NCBI RefSeq assembly: GCF_001298105.1
Contig: NZ_LGJH01000131.1
Coordinates: forward strand, 1-60,747
Direction of reading: 5' to 3'
Source: Novosphingobium sp. ST904
GTDB taxonomy: Bacteria > Pseudomonadota > Alphaproteobacteria > Sphingomonadales > Sphingomonadaceae
DNA length: 60,747 nucleotides
Part shown: positions 19,613-29,323 of the stretch, in pieces
How the letters are laid out: the number at the start of each line of letters is the position of its first letter
Position numbering within the stretch: the first letter of the stretch is position 1
The notes under the pieces: generated by a model
Seen by the model: only the letters and a program-made list of their open reading frames with translations
The model's database searches: none
Told to the model about the DNA's origin: nothing
Translations under genes and position numbers: made by a program

Positions 19613-20521
19613 GTGAACGTCGTTTCGATGGCCGGGTCGCCGTCATCACCGGCGGCGCGCGCGGGCTGGGGCGGACTTATGCCGAACTGCTGGGCTCGCT
19701 CGGCGCCAAAGTCGTCATCAACGACAATGGCAGCGCCTTGTCGGGGAGCGGATCGGATGCCGGGCCTGCCGAAGAGGCGGCCCAAGCCCTGCGCGATGCC
19801 GGATATGAAGCAGTCGCCTCGACCGACAGCGTCGCAACGCCCGAAGGCGGGAAGGCCATCGTCGAGGCCTCGCTGGATGCTTTCGGCCGGATCGACGTGC
19901 TGATCCACAACGCCGGCAACAACCGTTTCGCGATGCTGGACGAAATCAGCTACGAAGACTTCCGCGCGGTGGTCGATGTCCACCTGCTCGGCGCCTTTCA
20001 CGTCGTTCGCCCGGCGTTCGAACGCATGACCAAGGACGGTTATGGACGCGTCGTCCTGACGGGGTCGATCGGCGGGCTCTATTCGATGCCCAGCGTGGTG
20101 AACTACGCGGTTTCGAAGTCCGGGATGATCGGCCTCAACAACATCGTCGCGATCGAGGGCGCGGCGCGGGGGGTGAAGTCCAACATCATCCTGCCCGGTG
20201 CGGTGACGCGCATGGCCGAGGGCCTCGATATCTCGCAGTATCCACCGATGGGGCCCGAACTAGTGGCCCCCGTCGTCGGATGGCTGGCGCATGAGAGCTG
20301 CTCGGTTACAGGCGAGATGTACGTCTCGATGGGCGGACGCGTCGCCCGTGCCTTCATTACCGAGACGGAGGGGCTCTATCGGCCGGACTGGAGCATCGAT
20401 GCCGTTGGCGACAACATCGATGCGATCCGCGACAGCGACCGCTTGTGGACGTTCCATCCCGCTGAGGACGGCTTTTTCGCAGCACATGGCGAAAAGTTTC
20501 GAGTTGGTGCGCGCCGGATAA
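19609..20521 (+). CDS. SDR of the MFE-2/17beta-HSD4 type (frameshifted near the 3' end)
   Basis: 303-residue SDR. TGGARGLG near residue 14, then the long NDNGSALSGSGSDAGPA insert typical of peroxisomal-type (3R)-hydroxyacyl-CoA dehydrogenases, catalytic Ser in LTGSIGG and YAVSK intact. This points to oxidation of a 3-hydroxyacyl-CoA, which fits the dehydratase and ligase encoded upstream. At 20497-20499 three T's should be two. The repaired frame ends EKFELVRAG at 20521 just before a hairpin, whereas the sequenced frame runs on into the convergent gene. Last gene of the plus operon. Confidence 0.8.
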
Positions 20522-20539
20522 CGGCGCGCACTCGCGCCG
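20522..20539. terminator. Compact hairpin between convergent genes
   Basis: CGGCGCG-CACT-CGCGCCG directly after the repaired SDR stop and one base before the stop of the convergent hydrolase. Perfect 7-bp stem, usable from both directions. Confidence 0.5.
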
Positions 20540-20540
20540 G

Positions 20541-21479
20541 TCAGGGGGCGGCTTTGCGGGTCAGGAAACCCTGCATCGAAAGCCACGCAGTGAATTCGTC
20601 AAGCACGAGCGTTGTGGTCGTGTTCGGTTTCCCCAGCCCGAATCCATGGCTGCCCTGCTGGTAGCCATGAATTTCGACGGGCCGCTTTGCCGCCAGCCAG
20701 GCCTGCGCAATCGGAAAGCCCATCGAGGGGAACAGGGGATCGTCGAGCGCAATCGCGTCAAACATCGGCGATGCGTCTGCCGGAACGTCGATCTTTGCCT
20801 GCGGGCCATAGATATACCCGAAGAAAGCAGGCCGCTCGCCCGGCTTCGCGGCAAGGACGGTCTGGAGCGATGTCATGGCGCCCGCGGAAAAGCCGATCAT
20901 GCCGACGCGGGCGGGATCGATGCCCCATTTGACGGCGTTTTCACGCACCATCTTCAGCGCGGCAAGGCCGTCCTCGGTTGCCTGCGGATTGGTCAGTACC
21001 GGCTGCCTGGTCGGATCGGGAATGCCCGCCATCATCTTGGCCCAGACATATTTCCCAGCTTCTGCCTCGTCCTTGGGCGTAGGCAACAGGCGATACTTCA
21101 GCACGAACGCGGCAATACCGCGATCTGCAAGGGCCTGCGCGACGTTCCAGCCCTCATGCGACATGGAAAGCGCCATGAAAGCGCCGCCGGGCGCCACGAT
21201 CACGGCGGCACCTGTCGCCTTGGCCGGATCGGGTAGCACCGGAGTCAAGGTGGGCCGGGTGACATTGCGGACTGCATAGTCTTTGCCGAAGTATTGGGCC
21301 CAATTCTCGCTATCGGCAGATCCGGGCGTCTTGGCGCCATAGAGCGGGATGGCACCCGTCTCGACCGGCGCGCTTGCCGGAGCGGGCACAGGATAGTCGG
21401 CGGGTTGCGCCGCCGCACTACCTGCTGCAGCCATGCAGGCCATTGCCAAGGCAACATGTGCCAACTTGCCCGTCATCAT
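20541..21479 (-). CDS. Exported alpha/beta hydrolase (esterase-like)
   Basis: 312-residue esterase of the HSL/acetyl-xylan-esterase-like group. N-terminal signal peptide ends GSAAAQP, so periplasmic. Oxyanion motif APGGAF, nucleophile Ser in GFSAGAM (about residue 199), a late Asp in ALDDPLFP and catalytic His in QGSHGFG are all present. It is the last gene of the large minus-strand operon starting at 28406. It may split an ester of the substrate before uptake across the inner membrane. Confidence 0.8.
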   Translation of the reverse strand: MMTGKLAHVALAMACMAAAGSAAAQPADYPVPAPASAPVETGAIPLYGAKTPGSADSENWAQYFGKDYAVRNVTRPTLTPVLPDPAKATGAAVIVAPGGAFMALSMSHEGWNVAQALADRGIAAFVLKYRLLPTPKDEAEAGKYVWAKMMAGIPDPTRQPVLTNPQATEDGLAALKMVRENAVKWGIDPARVGMIGFSAGAMTSLQTVLAAKPGERPAFFGYIYGPQAKIDVPADASPMFDAIALDDPLFPSMGFPIAQAWLAAKRPVEIHGYQQGSHGFGLGKPNTTTTLVLDEFTAWLSMQGFLTRKAAP

Positions 21480-21568
21480 TCAGCGTCTCCCCTGTTTTGT
21501 GGGAGGGGGATGACATGTTCGAACACATAGGGTCAAATAGGCTTTCTTGGCAGTGCCATAGCCATTTT

Positions 21569-22389
21569 CTATGCTTCCGACCCGACCAATACGGACGAGC
21601 AGGCCTCCATAAGAAATGGGCCGGCTGCTGCTGCCAGAGACCGGGTTCCAGGGGCTTGCGGTAGGATTGCCTGCAGAAGATCGACGTCTTTGCGCAGCAG
21701 CGCGGCGCCGTGGGCAAATGCACTGGGGGTCGGCAAACGGGCATAAACTTCGAAGCCAAAGCTTCGACCGCTGCTCGCCTTGATGAGCGCGGCCAATGCA
21801 TCGGGCGCTATGCCAAGCAGGGCCCCGGCTTCCATTGCGGCATGGGCAAGGCCCATATTGGCGGCCATCAATGCATTGTTGACGATCTTGGCCCGCTGGC
21901 CCGAGCCGGCAGCGCCAAGGTGTACCAGGGCGCCGGCAAAGCTTTCGAACACCGGCTTTGCCTGTTCGAATGCTGCGGCAGTGCCCCCGCACATGACCGT
22001 AAGCGTTCCGGCAGCAGCCGCGCCGCCACCTCCGCTCACCGGGGCATCGACAAACGCGATTCCGCGGGCTTCGCAAATCGCGGCGAGAGCCTCGCAGCTT
22101 TCCGGCAGGATCGTCGAGTGGACGGCTAGCAGGCTACCTGCACGCATCGAAGGAATGAGCGTGTCACAGATTTGCGCGACCCCGGCGTCATCCACCACGC
22201 AGATGCCGATATGGTCGGCATCGCGTGCGAGGGTGACAATGTCGCGGCCGCCGCTGCTCCTTTGTCGACATAGGATTGGAGAGCCTCGGGGCGCCGCGCC
22301 CAGACGGTCAGGGAATAGCCGGCCGTCAACATGCGTTCCGCCATCGGGCCGCCCTGGCTGCCGAGGCCGATGAAAGCAGTCTTCAGCAT
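21569..22389 (-). CDS. 3-Hydroxyisobutyrate dehydrogenase-like (beta-hydroxyacid dehydrogenase), frameshifted
   Basis: About 273 residues. N-terminal Rossmann motif GLGSQGGPMAERM, substrate motif DAPVSGGGGAAAAGTL and catalytic Lys in GSGQRAKIVNNALM define the beta-hydroxyacid dehydrogenase family, which oxidises 3-hydroxy acids with NAD(P). The frame breaks near 22246, where two G's on the plus strand should be three. The repaired join reads AAAARDIVTLARDADHIG. Start ATG 22389 has GAGGGAAA upstream. It lies between a CMD-like gene and the exported esterase in the minus operon. Confidence 0.75.
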
Positions 22390-22402
22390 TTTCCGATTTC
22401 CC

Positions 22403-23188
22403 TCATGCATCCCAGGCTAGCCCTGCCTTGAAGTTCTTGATCATTGCCAAGACTGCGCCCTGGATCACCGAGGCTTTGGGCCATCCGGCATGGACGGCAT
22501 ATTGCAGCACGAACTCCTGAAGCTCCTCGGGCTCGCAATTGCCGCTCGCCATCGCCGCGTAGAAATGGGTCTTGATCGGTGTGGTCGCGCAGCTCTCCGA
22601 TACGCCGACGAGGGTGACCCAGCGCCGCGAGCGTTGGTCGAGGCCTGCGCGCTTCCACATCTCGCCGAACACGAAATTGTCGATGCCGGCCTCGAAGTAG
22701 GGTGTAACCGGCGGCGGCCCAGGAAAGCCCATGACAGCGTCGAACTCGTCGATCCCTTGCTGGATGCGTTCGGCGGGGTTCCACGGCTCGATCCGGATCG
22801 GCGCGAACGGGCAGGGGGGAAGGTCGAGTTCTTGGGCTACCCGCGTGACGGCTCTGTCGAGCTCGATGCCGCGCGACCAGCCTGTATATACGGCGAGGTG
22901 CAACGCGGCCTCGCGCAGTTCGATCTGGCTGAGTTCGCTGCCCGAAAGAGCTCCACGAATGTAATCGTCGAGGACATCGACGGGGCCGTTACTGGCTGCG
23001 GCGCTGGCGATGGCAATGAGATAGCGAGTCCGCCTGTCGAGGCCCGGTCGGCTCCAGATTTCAGCGAAGATGAAGTCTCGCCAACTGGCTTCGATCGGGC
23101 TTGCAGGAGTAGGCAGTTCGCGGCCGATCACGGCTTTCCCGACGACTTGGCCGCACTCGGTGCGTTCCTTGGGATCAAGCAATTCCAT
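22403..23188 (-). CDS. Carboxymuconolactone-decarboxylase-like protein, two tandem domains
   Basis: 261 residues with two CMD repeats: residues about 45-125 (SRPGLDRRTRYLIAIASAAA) and about 165-255 (KRAGLDQRSRRWVTLVGVSE). In this superfamily single-domain proteins are decarboxylases or peroxidase-like (AhpD). The first domain lacks the AhpD Cys pair. The second has one Cys in SESCATTP with a His downstream. Start ATG 23188 is set by GAGGAG upstream; the longer open frame crosses the preceding SDR. A decarboxylation or lactone-isomer step in ring breakdown is plausible. Confidence 0.75.
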   Translation of the reverse strand: MELLDPKERTECGQVVGKAVIGRELPTPASPIEASWRDFIFAEIWSRPGLDRRTRYLIAIASAAASNGPVDVLDDYIRGALSGSELSQIELREAALHLAVYTGWSRGIELDRAVTRVAQELDLPPCPFAPIRIEPWNPAERIQQGIDEFDAVMGFPGPPPVTPYFEAGIDNFVFGEMWKRAGLDQRSRRWVTLVGVSESCATTPIKTHFYAAMASGNCEPEELQEFVLQYAVHAGWPKASVIQGAVLAMIKNFKAGLAWDA

Positions 23189-23216
23189 GAGATCATGCTC
23201 CTCGGTCGAGTTGGGC

Positions 23217-24073
23217 TCAGGCCTTGATGGAATCGATGACGTCCTGCGTGATGCCGGGGCGCCCCGGATCGCCTGCAAGGAACTCCCGGTGCTTCTTCTC
23301 GACGAAGGCATCGGGATCTGCGGCGACTTCGACCAGCGTTTCCCAGGCCTCGTCATGTGTCGGGATGAGGATGCGACCGGCTTCCATTCCATCCGACAGG
23401 ACTTTTGCCGTCTGCTGCTGCGTCATGACGCTCAGATGGCTACCGGGCGCGCGCATCACGTAGTTCTCGCTGAAATGCTTCATGGCATCGGGCGAGCTCG
23501 TCATGACGGGACCGGGGCAAAGGCAGCTTACCCGAATGCCGAATTGCTTCAGGTAGAGCGCGAGATTCTGCGACATCGAAACGACCGCTGCTTTGGAGGC
23601 TGCATAGTGAACTCGGCTAGCCGCGAAAGGATAGAGCCCGGCGAAGCTGCCGGTATTGACGATATGGCCAGATCCGCGCTCCAGCATGCGCGGCATAATC
23701 ACGTTGTTGGCGCGGACCATGCCGAAGAGATTGACGTCGAACATCCGCTGCCATTCCGCCATCGGAATGTCCTGAGGATTGCCCCCCGAGAGGATGCCGG
23801 CATTGTTCATGTGGATGTCGAGAGGGCCGAGCGCCTTTTCCGCCGCATCGATGGTTGCGCGACCGAGGCATCCTCTAGCACATTGCAGTGAAGTCCCACC
23901 GCCTCCGTGCCGGCGTCTCTGAGGATCTGGGCGGTCTCTTCGGCCCCTTCGCGGCTGATATCGGCAACGGCGACGCGTGCTCCGCGAGCAGCCCATTCCT
24001 GAGCGATCCGCCGACCGATATTCTGCCCGGCGCCGATAATGAGTGCGGATTTACCCGCGAAAGTCTCGGACAT
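23217..24073 (-). CDS. SDR-family oxidoreductase (frameshifted)
   Basis: About 285 residues. N-terminal motif IIGAGQNIGRRIAQEW in place of the usual TGxxxGxG, NNAGILSGG, catalytic YAASK intact. The frame breaks near 23857. Adding one base joins DASVA to ATIDAAEKALGP. The C-terminal region is longer than in plain classical SDRs (PTHDEAWETL and AFVEKKHREF), a pattern seen in SDRs of degradation clusters. Sits between the TIM-barrel epimerase-like gene and the CMD-like gene. Confidence 0.75.
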
Positions 24074-24168
24074 GTCAACCTCTCCCATTCTGTTTTCAAG
24101 GCGCTGCATTTTTCGCGCCGATCTAGTGCGGGCCTTTTTTCGGCCCGTTCGCCCGGTTCTAGAGGTCC

Positions 24169-24960
24169 TTAGATCTTCATCGCGTAGAGTAGATCGGAGG
24201 CGGCTCTGATGCCTTCGCGAAGTTCATCTTCGTTCGTTTCAGCGGTGTAGTCCGCCGGTACGACCTCAAGGTCGAAGACGCCTTCGTAACCGGCATCGAG
24301 GATGTCGCCGAGCATGCGCTCGAGCGGCAGATCCCCTTTGCCGATGTGCGAGCGCCCACCAGCCGATGAAATCGCGATGTCGCCAATCTGCGCGAGCGCA
24401 AGGTGGGGCATCGCCCGCTTAACCGTCTCGCGCAGGCCGCGTTCGGCCCAGTTGTTTCCGAAGTCCGATACGATGCCAAGGCCGGTCACCTCGGCAATTT
24501 CGATTGCGTCGGAGAGGCTACCGCAGAAGGACACGTTGGTCCGCAGGGTCGGCTCGAACGCAGCAATGACGCCGCGCTCCTGGCCATATTTGACGGTTGG
24601 AGCAACGGCTTCGGCGAACAGGGCGAGATCTTCGTCCCAATCGCAGCTGACGGTGCGTCCGGTCGTGAAGTAGATCGAGTGGCCCTTGCGGCTCGCTACA
24701 AGATCGATCATCGCGCGGTGCACGGCGCGCGTCGCGCTCCAGGACGCAGGATCTCCGAGCTGGAAGCCTGCAGTGATCAGCGTACTGATGTGAATGCCGG
24801 CATCATCGAGAGCGTCAAGGTGACGCTCGGGATCGTCCGCCACCTTGTTCATGAGAAGTCCGGCATGCTGCACGCCCATGTCCTTCCAGAGCGCCAGTTC
24901 GCGCTCGAACGGCCACTGGAACGAGCACATCGCATCGACGGAAAGACGAGGGTGCATCAT
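24169..24960 (-). CDS. Sugar-phosphate isomerase/epimerase-like TIM-barrel protein
   Basis: About 263 residues, xylose-isomerase-like TIM barrel (AP-endonuclease-2 superfamily). Likely metal ligands include Glu in AFEPTLR, Asp and Asn in VSDFGNNW, His in GGRSHIGKG and Glu in FDLEVVPADY. In catabolic clusters such proteins act as isomerases, epimerases or dehydratases; no sugar pathway is apparent here. The start ATG overlaps the stop of the MBL gene by one base (TGATG), so the two are co-translated. A 95-bp gap with a short hairpin (24129-24147) separates it from the next SDR. Confidence 0.75.
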   Translation of the reverse strand: MMHPRLSVDAMCSFQWPFERELALWKDMGVQHAGLLMNKVADDPERHLDALDDAGIHISTLITAGFQLGDPASWSATRAVHRAMIDLVASRKGHSIYFTTGRTVSCDWDEDLALFAEAVAPTVKYGQERGVIAAFEPTLRTNVSFCGSLSDAIEIAEVTGLGIVSDFGNNWAERGLRETVKRAMPHLALAQIGDIAISSAGGRSHIGKGDLPLERMLGDILDAGYEGVFDLEVVPADYTAETNEDELREGIRAASDLLYAMKI

Positions 24961-26306
24961 CAATTGTCTCCCGCCAGCGCTGCTTCGAGGCGCCGGATTT
25001 CACTTTCAAGCCAACGGACTTCGCTGAAGTTTTCCCGGCCCGCCGCGTCGAGGATGAGCCTCTGGGCATAGAGCTGGATTTCAAGGGCGCGGTGGTAGTG
25101 CGGCGATGCAGGGGCAATTGCCTCGGCAATGTGGAGCGCCTTTAGAGGGGCATTGTCACCGAAGTACTTGGCGGCGAGATCGAGGGCTGTCGCATCGCCG
25201 CCTGCAAGCGCAATGAGGTCAGGCAGCACCGACTGGGTCGGTACCGAATAAAGCTCGGTCGAGGATTCGTAACGGAACCACCCGAGGTGCTCCTCCCATA
25301 TTGCGCGAACGATCCAAGGCACCTTGCCGTGCCCTTGCGGGATCGCCAGTTCCGCCGGGAGTTTGATCGTCTCCATCAGCTCCCAAAGCGACTTGCCGGC
25401 GTTCATCCCCTTGAACGTCTCGTCGCGCAGATACTGAGTGGCATCGCGCATCCTAGTGAGGCGACTCCGGATCTCGGCCGCCCCGCGCACTGGTTCCCCA
25501 TGACCGGTGACAAGCACATTGGGATTGAGGTCGATCACCCGCTGGACGCTGTCAATGTACCACTGGACGTAACGATACCGCTCGCCGCGGACGGTATAAA
25601 GGTTCGGCACATGTCCGAAGATCGGGCCGGTCATGTTGCCGGTGAAGACGATCCTTTCTTCGGGCAGCCAGACGACCAGGGAGTCTACGGTTTCCCCGCC
25701 AGGAACCGAATAGAGTTCGAAGCGCCGGCCGCCGAGTTCGAACGCATGTCTGTCGTGGAACGTGGTCGTAAGGACCGGTTCCGGCCGTTCGGTTAATTCC
25801 TGCTTCTGGTCACGGCTCCACAGGCGGCGAGAGCGCGCGCCCATGGCCTTGCCGAGATCGCGGTACTGGGTGCGCACGAAGGGCAGGTTGGCCTGTCCGA
25901 TAGTTTCGATGTCGGGCGTGTTGAATGTCGGCCAACCACCGATGTGGTCTTCGTGACTCTGGGTGAAGACGATCTTGCGGATCGGCTTGTCGGTCACCGC
26001 ATCGAAGCGCCGCTTGTTCTCGGCAGCGCTGTAGATGATGCCGGTGTTTATAAGGACGCTGCCGGCAGGCGTCGTCACCAGATAGAGGTTCGAGACATCC
26101 TTCGACATGAAGATGCCGCTGCCCAGATCGACGGCATCCTGCTTGCCGGCGCCGTCGTTGATGATCTGGGCATTGAGGGGTTGATTGGCATCGCGAGTGA
26201 TCGGTTGCATTTTCTTGGCTCCCGCAGTGGAAGGCATGGACAGCAGCGCGATGAAGGCGAACTCGCATCGCAAGTCCTCATGCCACCGGCTGTTCGATCG
26301 CATCAT
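24960..26306 (-). CDS. Alkyl-sulfatase-like MBL protein with a changed metal motif
   Basis: 448 residues resembling class III alkyl sulfatases (SdsA1-type): MBL domain, then NLYTVRGERYR and a helical dimerisation/C-terminal region. The usual THxHxDH motif reads TQSHEDHIGG, so the first zinc-ligand His is Gln. The HGEP motif downstream is kept. Start at 26306 overlaps the sulfotransferase stop (ATGA). The first 30 residues contain a weak signal-like stretch ending PSTAGA. Sulfate-ester hydrolysis is the family role, but with one ligand altered the activity is uncertain. Confidence 0.75.
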   Translation of the reverse strand: MMRSNSRWHEDLRCEFAFIALLSMPSTAGAKKMQPITRDANQPLNAQIINDGAGKQDAVDLGSGIFMSKDVSNLYLVTTPAGSVLINTGIIYSAAENKRRFDAVTDKPIRKIVFTQSHEDHIGGWPTFNTPDIETIGQANLPFVRTQYRDLGKAMGARSRRLWSRDQKQELTERPEPVLTTTFHDRHAFELGGRRFELYSVPGGETVDSLVVWLPEERIVFTGNMTGPIFGHVPNLYTVRGERYRYVQWYIDSVQRVIDLNPNVLVTGHGEPVRGAAEIRSRLTRMRDATQYLRDETFKGMNAGKSLWELMETIKLPAELAIPQGHGKVPWIVRAIWEEHLGWFRYESSTELYSVPTQSVLPDLIALAGGDATALDLAAKYFGDNAPLKALHIAEAIAPASPHYHRALEIQLYAQRLILDAAGRENFSEVRWLESEIRRLEAALAGDN

Positions 26307-27592
26307 TTCACTTCCTGCTTCACCTGAAAGCGGTCGGTGTAGAATGCGAAGCGCTGGCGCAGGGCCGGGATGTCCAGATTGAAGTCGCCGGCCAAATCGT
26401 AGACCACCCGTCCGTCTTTCCCACGGGGATGGCTGTCCATGTATGCCCGCATGTCGGCAATGCTCTCGTCGTTCGACTCCAGACCGGCGAACTCAAGAAC
26501 GCGCTGAGCCGTGCCGACGTCGTCGGCGATGACATCGCCGAACAGGATGTCGAGCCGCTGGCCGGCAGGGACTGTATCCATGTCGCGCAGATACGCCTTC
26601 AGCATCCGCTCGATACGATCGACCCAGTAAGCGACATGGGCCTGGATATCGGGCTGTTTCTGGTGTGCGAGCACCGAAAGCCCGCGCATCGTCAGCACCG
26701 ATTGCAGCAGCGCCAGCGGATCGCGGTGGATCTGGACGATATAGGCATCCGGGTAGTTGGCAACGAGCGCCGGGATCTGCTCGCTGTGCTGATTGCCCTT
26801 GAGGATCCAGCGCCGTTCGGATGGGAACTGGAGGGCGATCGCCTTCAGCATGCGCTTGCCATAGGCGTAGTGCGGGGTCTGGTCGTGGCCGAGCAGATAG
26901 TTGCGCCACGCCGGCACTTCGGCCATCCACTCCCACTGATAGGTGGTGAAATCGGGCATTTGCAGCTCGTTCTCACCGCAGGCGTGGTCGGGCGAATGCT
27001 CGTGCATGGCCGCCATGATCGCGTTCTGCTTCATCCGGTCCCAATGGGCTGTCGAGCGGACCCAGCGCGGATCAAGGCCGTCGGGGCCGGGCGCTTCGCC
27101 GGGTGCCAGCACCGCTTCCGATCCGAGGTAGACTGGAAGATGGCGCAGGCGCCGGTCTGCGGCGATCAGGTTCTCCAGGTGCGTCGTTCCCGAGCGCGGA
27201 AGCCCGACGATGATGATCGGACGGTCGATCACCTCGGCATCGACTTCCGGATGACTGTCGAGGAACGCCTTGTTCTTGAGCCGATTGGCCGCCTGCTTGA
27301 CGCACGAGGTGCGGAACTGTGCCTTGGCGAAGCGCCACAGGTTCTCGTTGGCAGCGACTTCGCCGGCAAGCATGCCGAGGCGCTCGGTGAAATCCATCGG
27401 TCCGAAGTCGCTGAGCCCGGTCTGCACTTCGGCATCGGCAAGGATACCCTCGACGCTCATGTCGAGGGGCTCGGCTTCGGCGGCTTCGAGTTCGGCGCGG
27501 CGTTCCGGTGCGAGCTTGGGATCGCGGAACTGCTCGACCCGGAAAACCTTGGTCTGGACCTGTTCGGCGTCCCTGGTGGGTGCAACGCTCAT
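26303..27592 (-). CDS. Sulfotransferase-family protein
   Basis: 429 residues. The P-loop-like PAPS-binding motif is clear: IIIVGLPRSGTTHLENLIA at about residues 130-148, and the 3'-phosphate region IVQIHRDPLALLQSV follows later. The fold matches the bacterial Sulfotransfer_3 group, often found in mycobacterial and sphingomonad lipid or steroid clusters. It would move sulfate from PAPS to a hydroxyl. Start overlaps the SDR stop and its own stop overlaps the sulfatase-like start, so the three are tightly coupled. Finding it in a degradation cluster is unusual. Confidence 0.8.
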   Translation of the reverse strand: MSVAPTRDAEQVQTKVFRVEQFRDPKLAPERRAELEAAEAEPLDMSVEGILADAEVQTGLSDFGPMDFTERLGMLAGEVAANENLWRFAKAQFRTSCVKQAANRLKNKAFLDSHPEVDAEVIDRPIIIVGLPRSGTTHLENLIAADRRLRHLPVYLGSEAVLAPGEAPGPDGLDPRWVRSTAHWDRMKQNAIMAAMHEHSPDHACGENELQMPDFTTYQWEWMAEVPAWRNYLLGHDQTPHYAYGKRMLKAIALQFPSERRWILKGNQHSEQIPALVANYPDAYIVQIHRDPLALLQSVLTMRGLSVLAHQKQPDIQAHVAYWVDRIERMLKAYLRDMDTVPAGQRLDILFGDVIADDVGTAQRVLEFAGLESNDESIADMRAYMDSHPRGKDGRVVYDLAGDFNLDIPALRQRFAFYTDRFQVKQEVK

Positions 27593-28406
27593 GCCCGGCG
27601 CTCCGCAGAGGTGTTGAGTTTGCCGGCATTGGCCATCCAGCCGCCGTCTACGCGGACGAGGTCGCCCGTGTGGTAGCGTGAGGCATCGCTCATGAAGTAG
27701 ACGCCGATGCCTTCGAAATCGGAAGGATTGCCGAAGCGCGGGATCGGGCAGCGTTCGCGGACCTGACTGCCCAGCGGGGAATCGGGGCCCTGATCCTTGA
27801 CGGTCTCGCTCTCGGTATAACCCGGGCAAACCGTGTTTGCGCGGATGCCGTACTTGCCGAGATCGACGGCGATGCCGCGAGCAAGCGCTGCCATTGCGCC
27901 CTTGGACGCGTTGTAATGCTGCATGCCAATCGATCCGGTAACGGCCGAAAGACTGGCGCAGAACAGGATCGATCCGCCCGGATGCCGGCTTCGGCGCGCG
28001 TGCGCATGTGGCGTGCCGCCTCGCGGGCGAGATAGAAGGCACCGTGCTGATTGACCGAAAGCAGGTCGTGCCATGCCTCACCGGTCATGTTGGTGAAGCA
28101 GCCCTGATTCTTCATGAGGCCGGCGTTGGCGATGGCGCCGTCGACGCGGCCCATCTCCTCGACCGCCTCTGCGAAGGCTTCGATCACGCGGGCCTCGTTG
28201 GCAACGTCCACCACTTGCGTGAAGACATGGCCGCCGAATTCGGCGAGTTCGCGGGCGGCCTCTTCGTTTCGATCCTGACGGCGGCCCCAAATGACGACAT
28301 CTCCGCCGGCTCGCGCAATACCGCGCGCAAAGCCGAGGCCGATGCCTGCATTGCCGCCGGAAATCACGACGACACGGCCGCTCATGTCCCAAGGAAGACG
28401 TGACAT
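27589..28406 (-). CDS. SDR-family oxidoreductase, first gene of the minus operon (frameshifted)
   Basis: About 272 residues. ISGGNAGIGLG near residue 15, NAGLM, catalytic Ser in CASLSAVTG and YNASK intact. The frame breaks near 27980, where two G's on the plus strand should be three; the join reads TRAEAGIPGGSILF. Start ATG 28406 is followed upstream by the AGTATCCT site. It heads eight genes running to 20541, most of them touching or closely spaced. Likely a ring- or side-chain-alcohol dehydrogenase. Confidence 0.8.
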
Positions 28407-28483
28407 GTCTCTCTCCAAAATGAGTCCTGATTGGTTATCGAGCACGCGATGCGCTCCGACTCTTGTCGAAATCTGTCTTAAAA

Positions 28484-28491
28484 AGGATACT
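28484..28491 (-). promoter_or_regulatory. AGTATCCT variant of the shared operator/promoter site
   Basis: On the minus strand GAGTATCCTTTTTAA resembles GAGTGTCCTAAATAA at 31720-31734. It lies 78 bp upstream of the minus operon and 92 bp upstream of the divergent FadR-type gene. Confidence 0.4.
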
Positions 28492-28582
28492 CAAAGGCTG
28501 TCAAGCGTGGCATAGGGCTGCCGGCATCGCCCAGACGAACAGACTGGACGAAGTGACCGGTTTCGTGTTTTGAGAGTGCGGG

Positions 28583-29323
28583 ATGAACAAGCGCAAAAGC
28601 AGAACGGCACTCGACGCCGCAGCGGACAAGTTGAGAGAGATAGTCCTTGCTCGAGAGCCAGGGACTTACATTGGCCGGGAAGAGGCCCTGATTGCCGAGC
28701 TTGGCTTTGCACGCGCAACGGTTCGGCAAGCTGCAAGGCTGGTGGAGCGCGAGGGATTCCTTACGGTTCGTCGCGGCAATTCGGGCGGCTATTTCGCCTC
28801 CCGGCCGGACTCGACGACCATAGAGTCCATTGTCAGCATGTACTTGTCGATGATGGAGGTGCCGCCGGAGGATATTACCGTCATCGCCACCGCGTTGTGG
28901 GTTGAAGCCATGCGCAAGGCGGCGCGTGCTCCCCACGATGTGATCGTGGAGAGAACGTCGGACCTTGTGGAGCGGACCCGTGCCGTTTCTGACGATGCAG
29001 GGTTCGACGAAGTCCGGGAGCTCGAGCGCGAGACGCAAGACGTCGTGTTCGGCCTTGCCGACAGCTCCTACATCAAGCTGATTTTCGATATTAACGTCGC
29101 GTTTTCGCGCAGGACTTATCAGGGCCCCGCCGCGGATGACGTCTCCAAGGAACACCGCCGGTTCGTCCGGAGCTGGCGCAATGCCCGGCTGATGGAATTC
29201 GGTGCACTGTTTCAGGGAGACCCTGAACTCGCCTCTATCGCCAGTCAGTACAGTCGCAAGGTATGGGCGCGCCGTATCCGAGCCCGCTTCCATATGAAGT
29301 CTGAGCAGGAAGAGCTCGACTGA
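28583..29323 (+). CDS. FadR/GntR-family transcriptional regulator
   Basis: 246 residues with N-terminal winged HTH (ARATVRQAARLVEREGFL, then RRGNSGGYFASRP) and a helical ligand-binding domain. Paralogue of the regulator at 3280. It is transcribed divergently from the eight-gene minus operon and lies beside an AGTATCCT site, the classic position for a local repressor that also controls itself. The presence of two paralogues at far ends of the cluster suggests a shared regulon. Confidence 0.85.
   Translation: MNKRKSRTALDAAADKLREIVLAREPGTYIGREEALIAELGFARATVRQAARLVEREGFLTVRRGNSGGYFASRPDSTTIESIVSMYLSMMEVPPEDITVIATALWVEAMRKAARAPHDVIVERTSDLVERTRAVSDDAGFDEVRELERETQDVVFGLADSSYIKLIFDINVAFSRRTYQGPAADDVSKEHRRFVRSWRNARLMEFGALFQGDPELASIASQYSRKVWARRIRARFHMKSEQEELD

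Noticed and set aside
24129..24147. Hairpin with T-rich loop as a terminator inside the minus operon
   Set aside because: The T-run is in the loop and no U-tract follows on the minus strand; support is weak.
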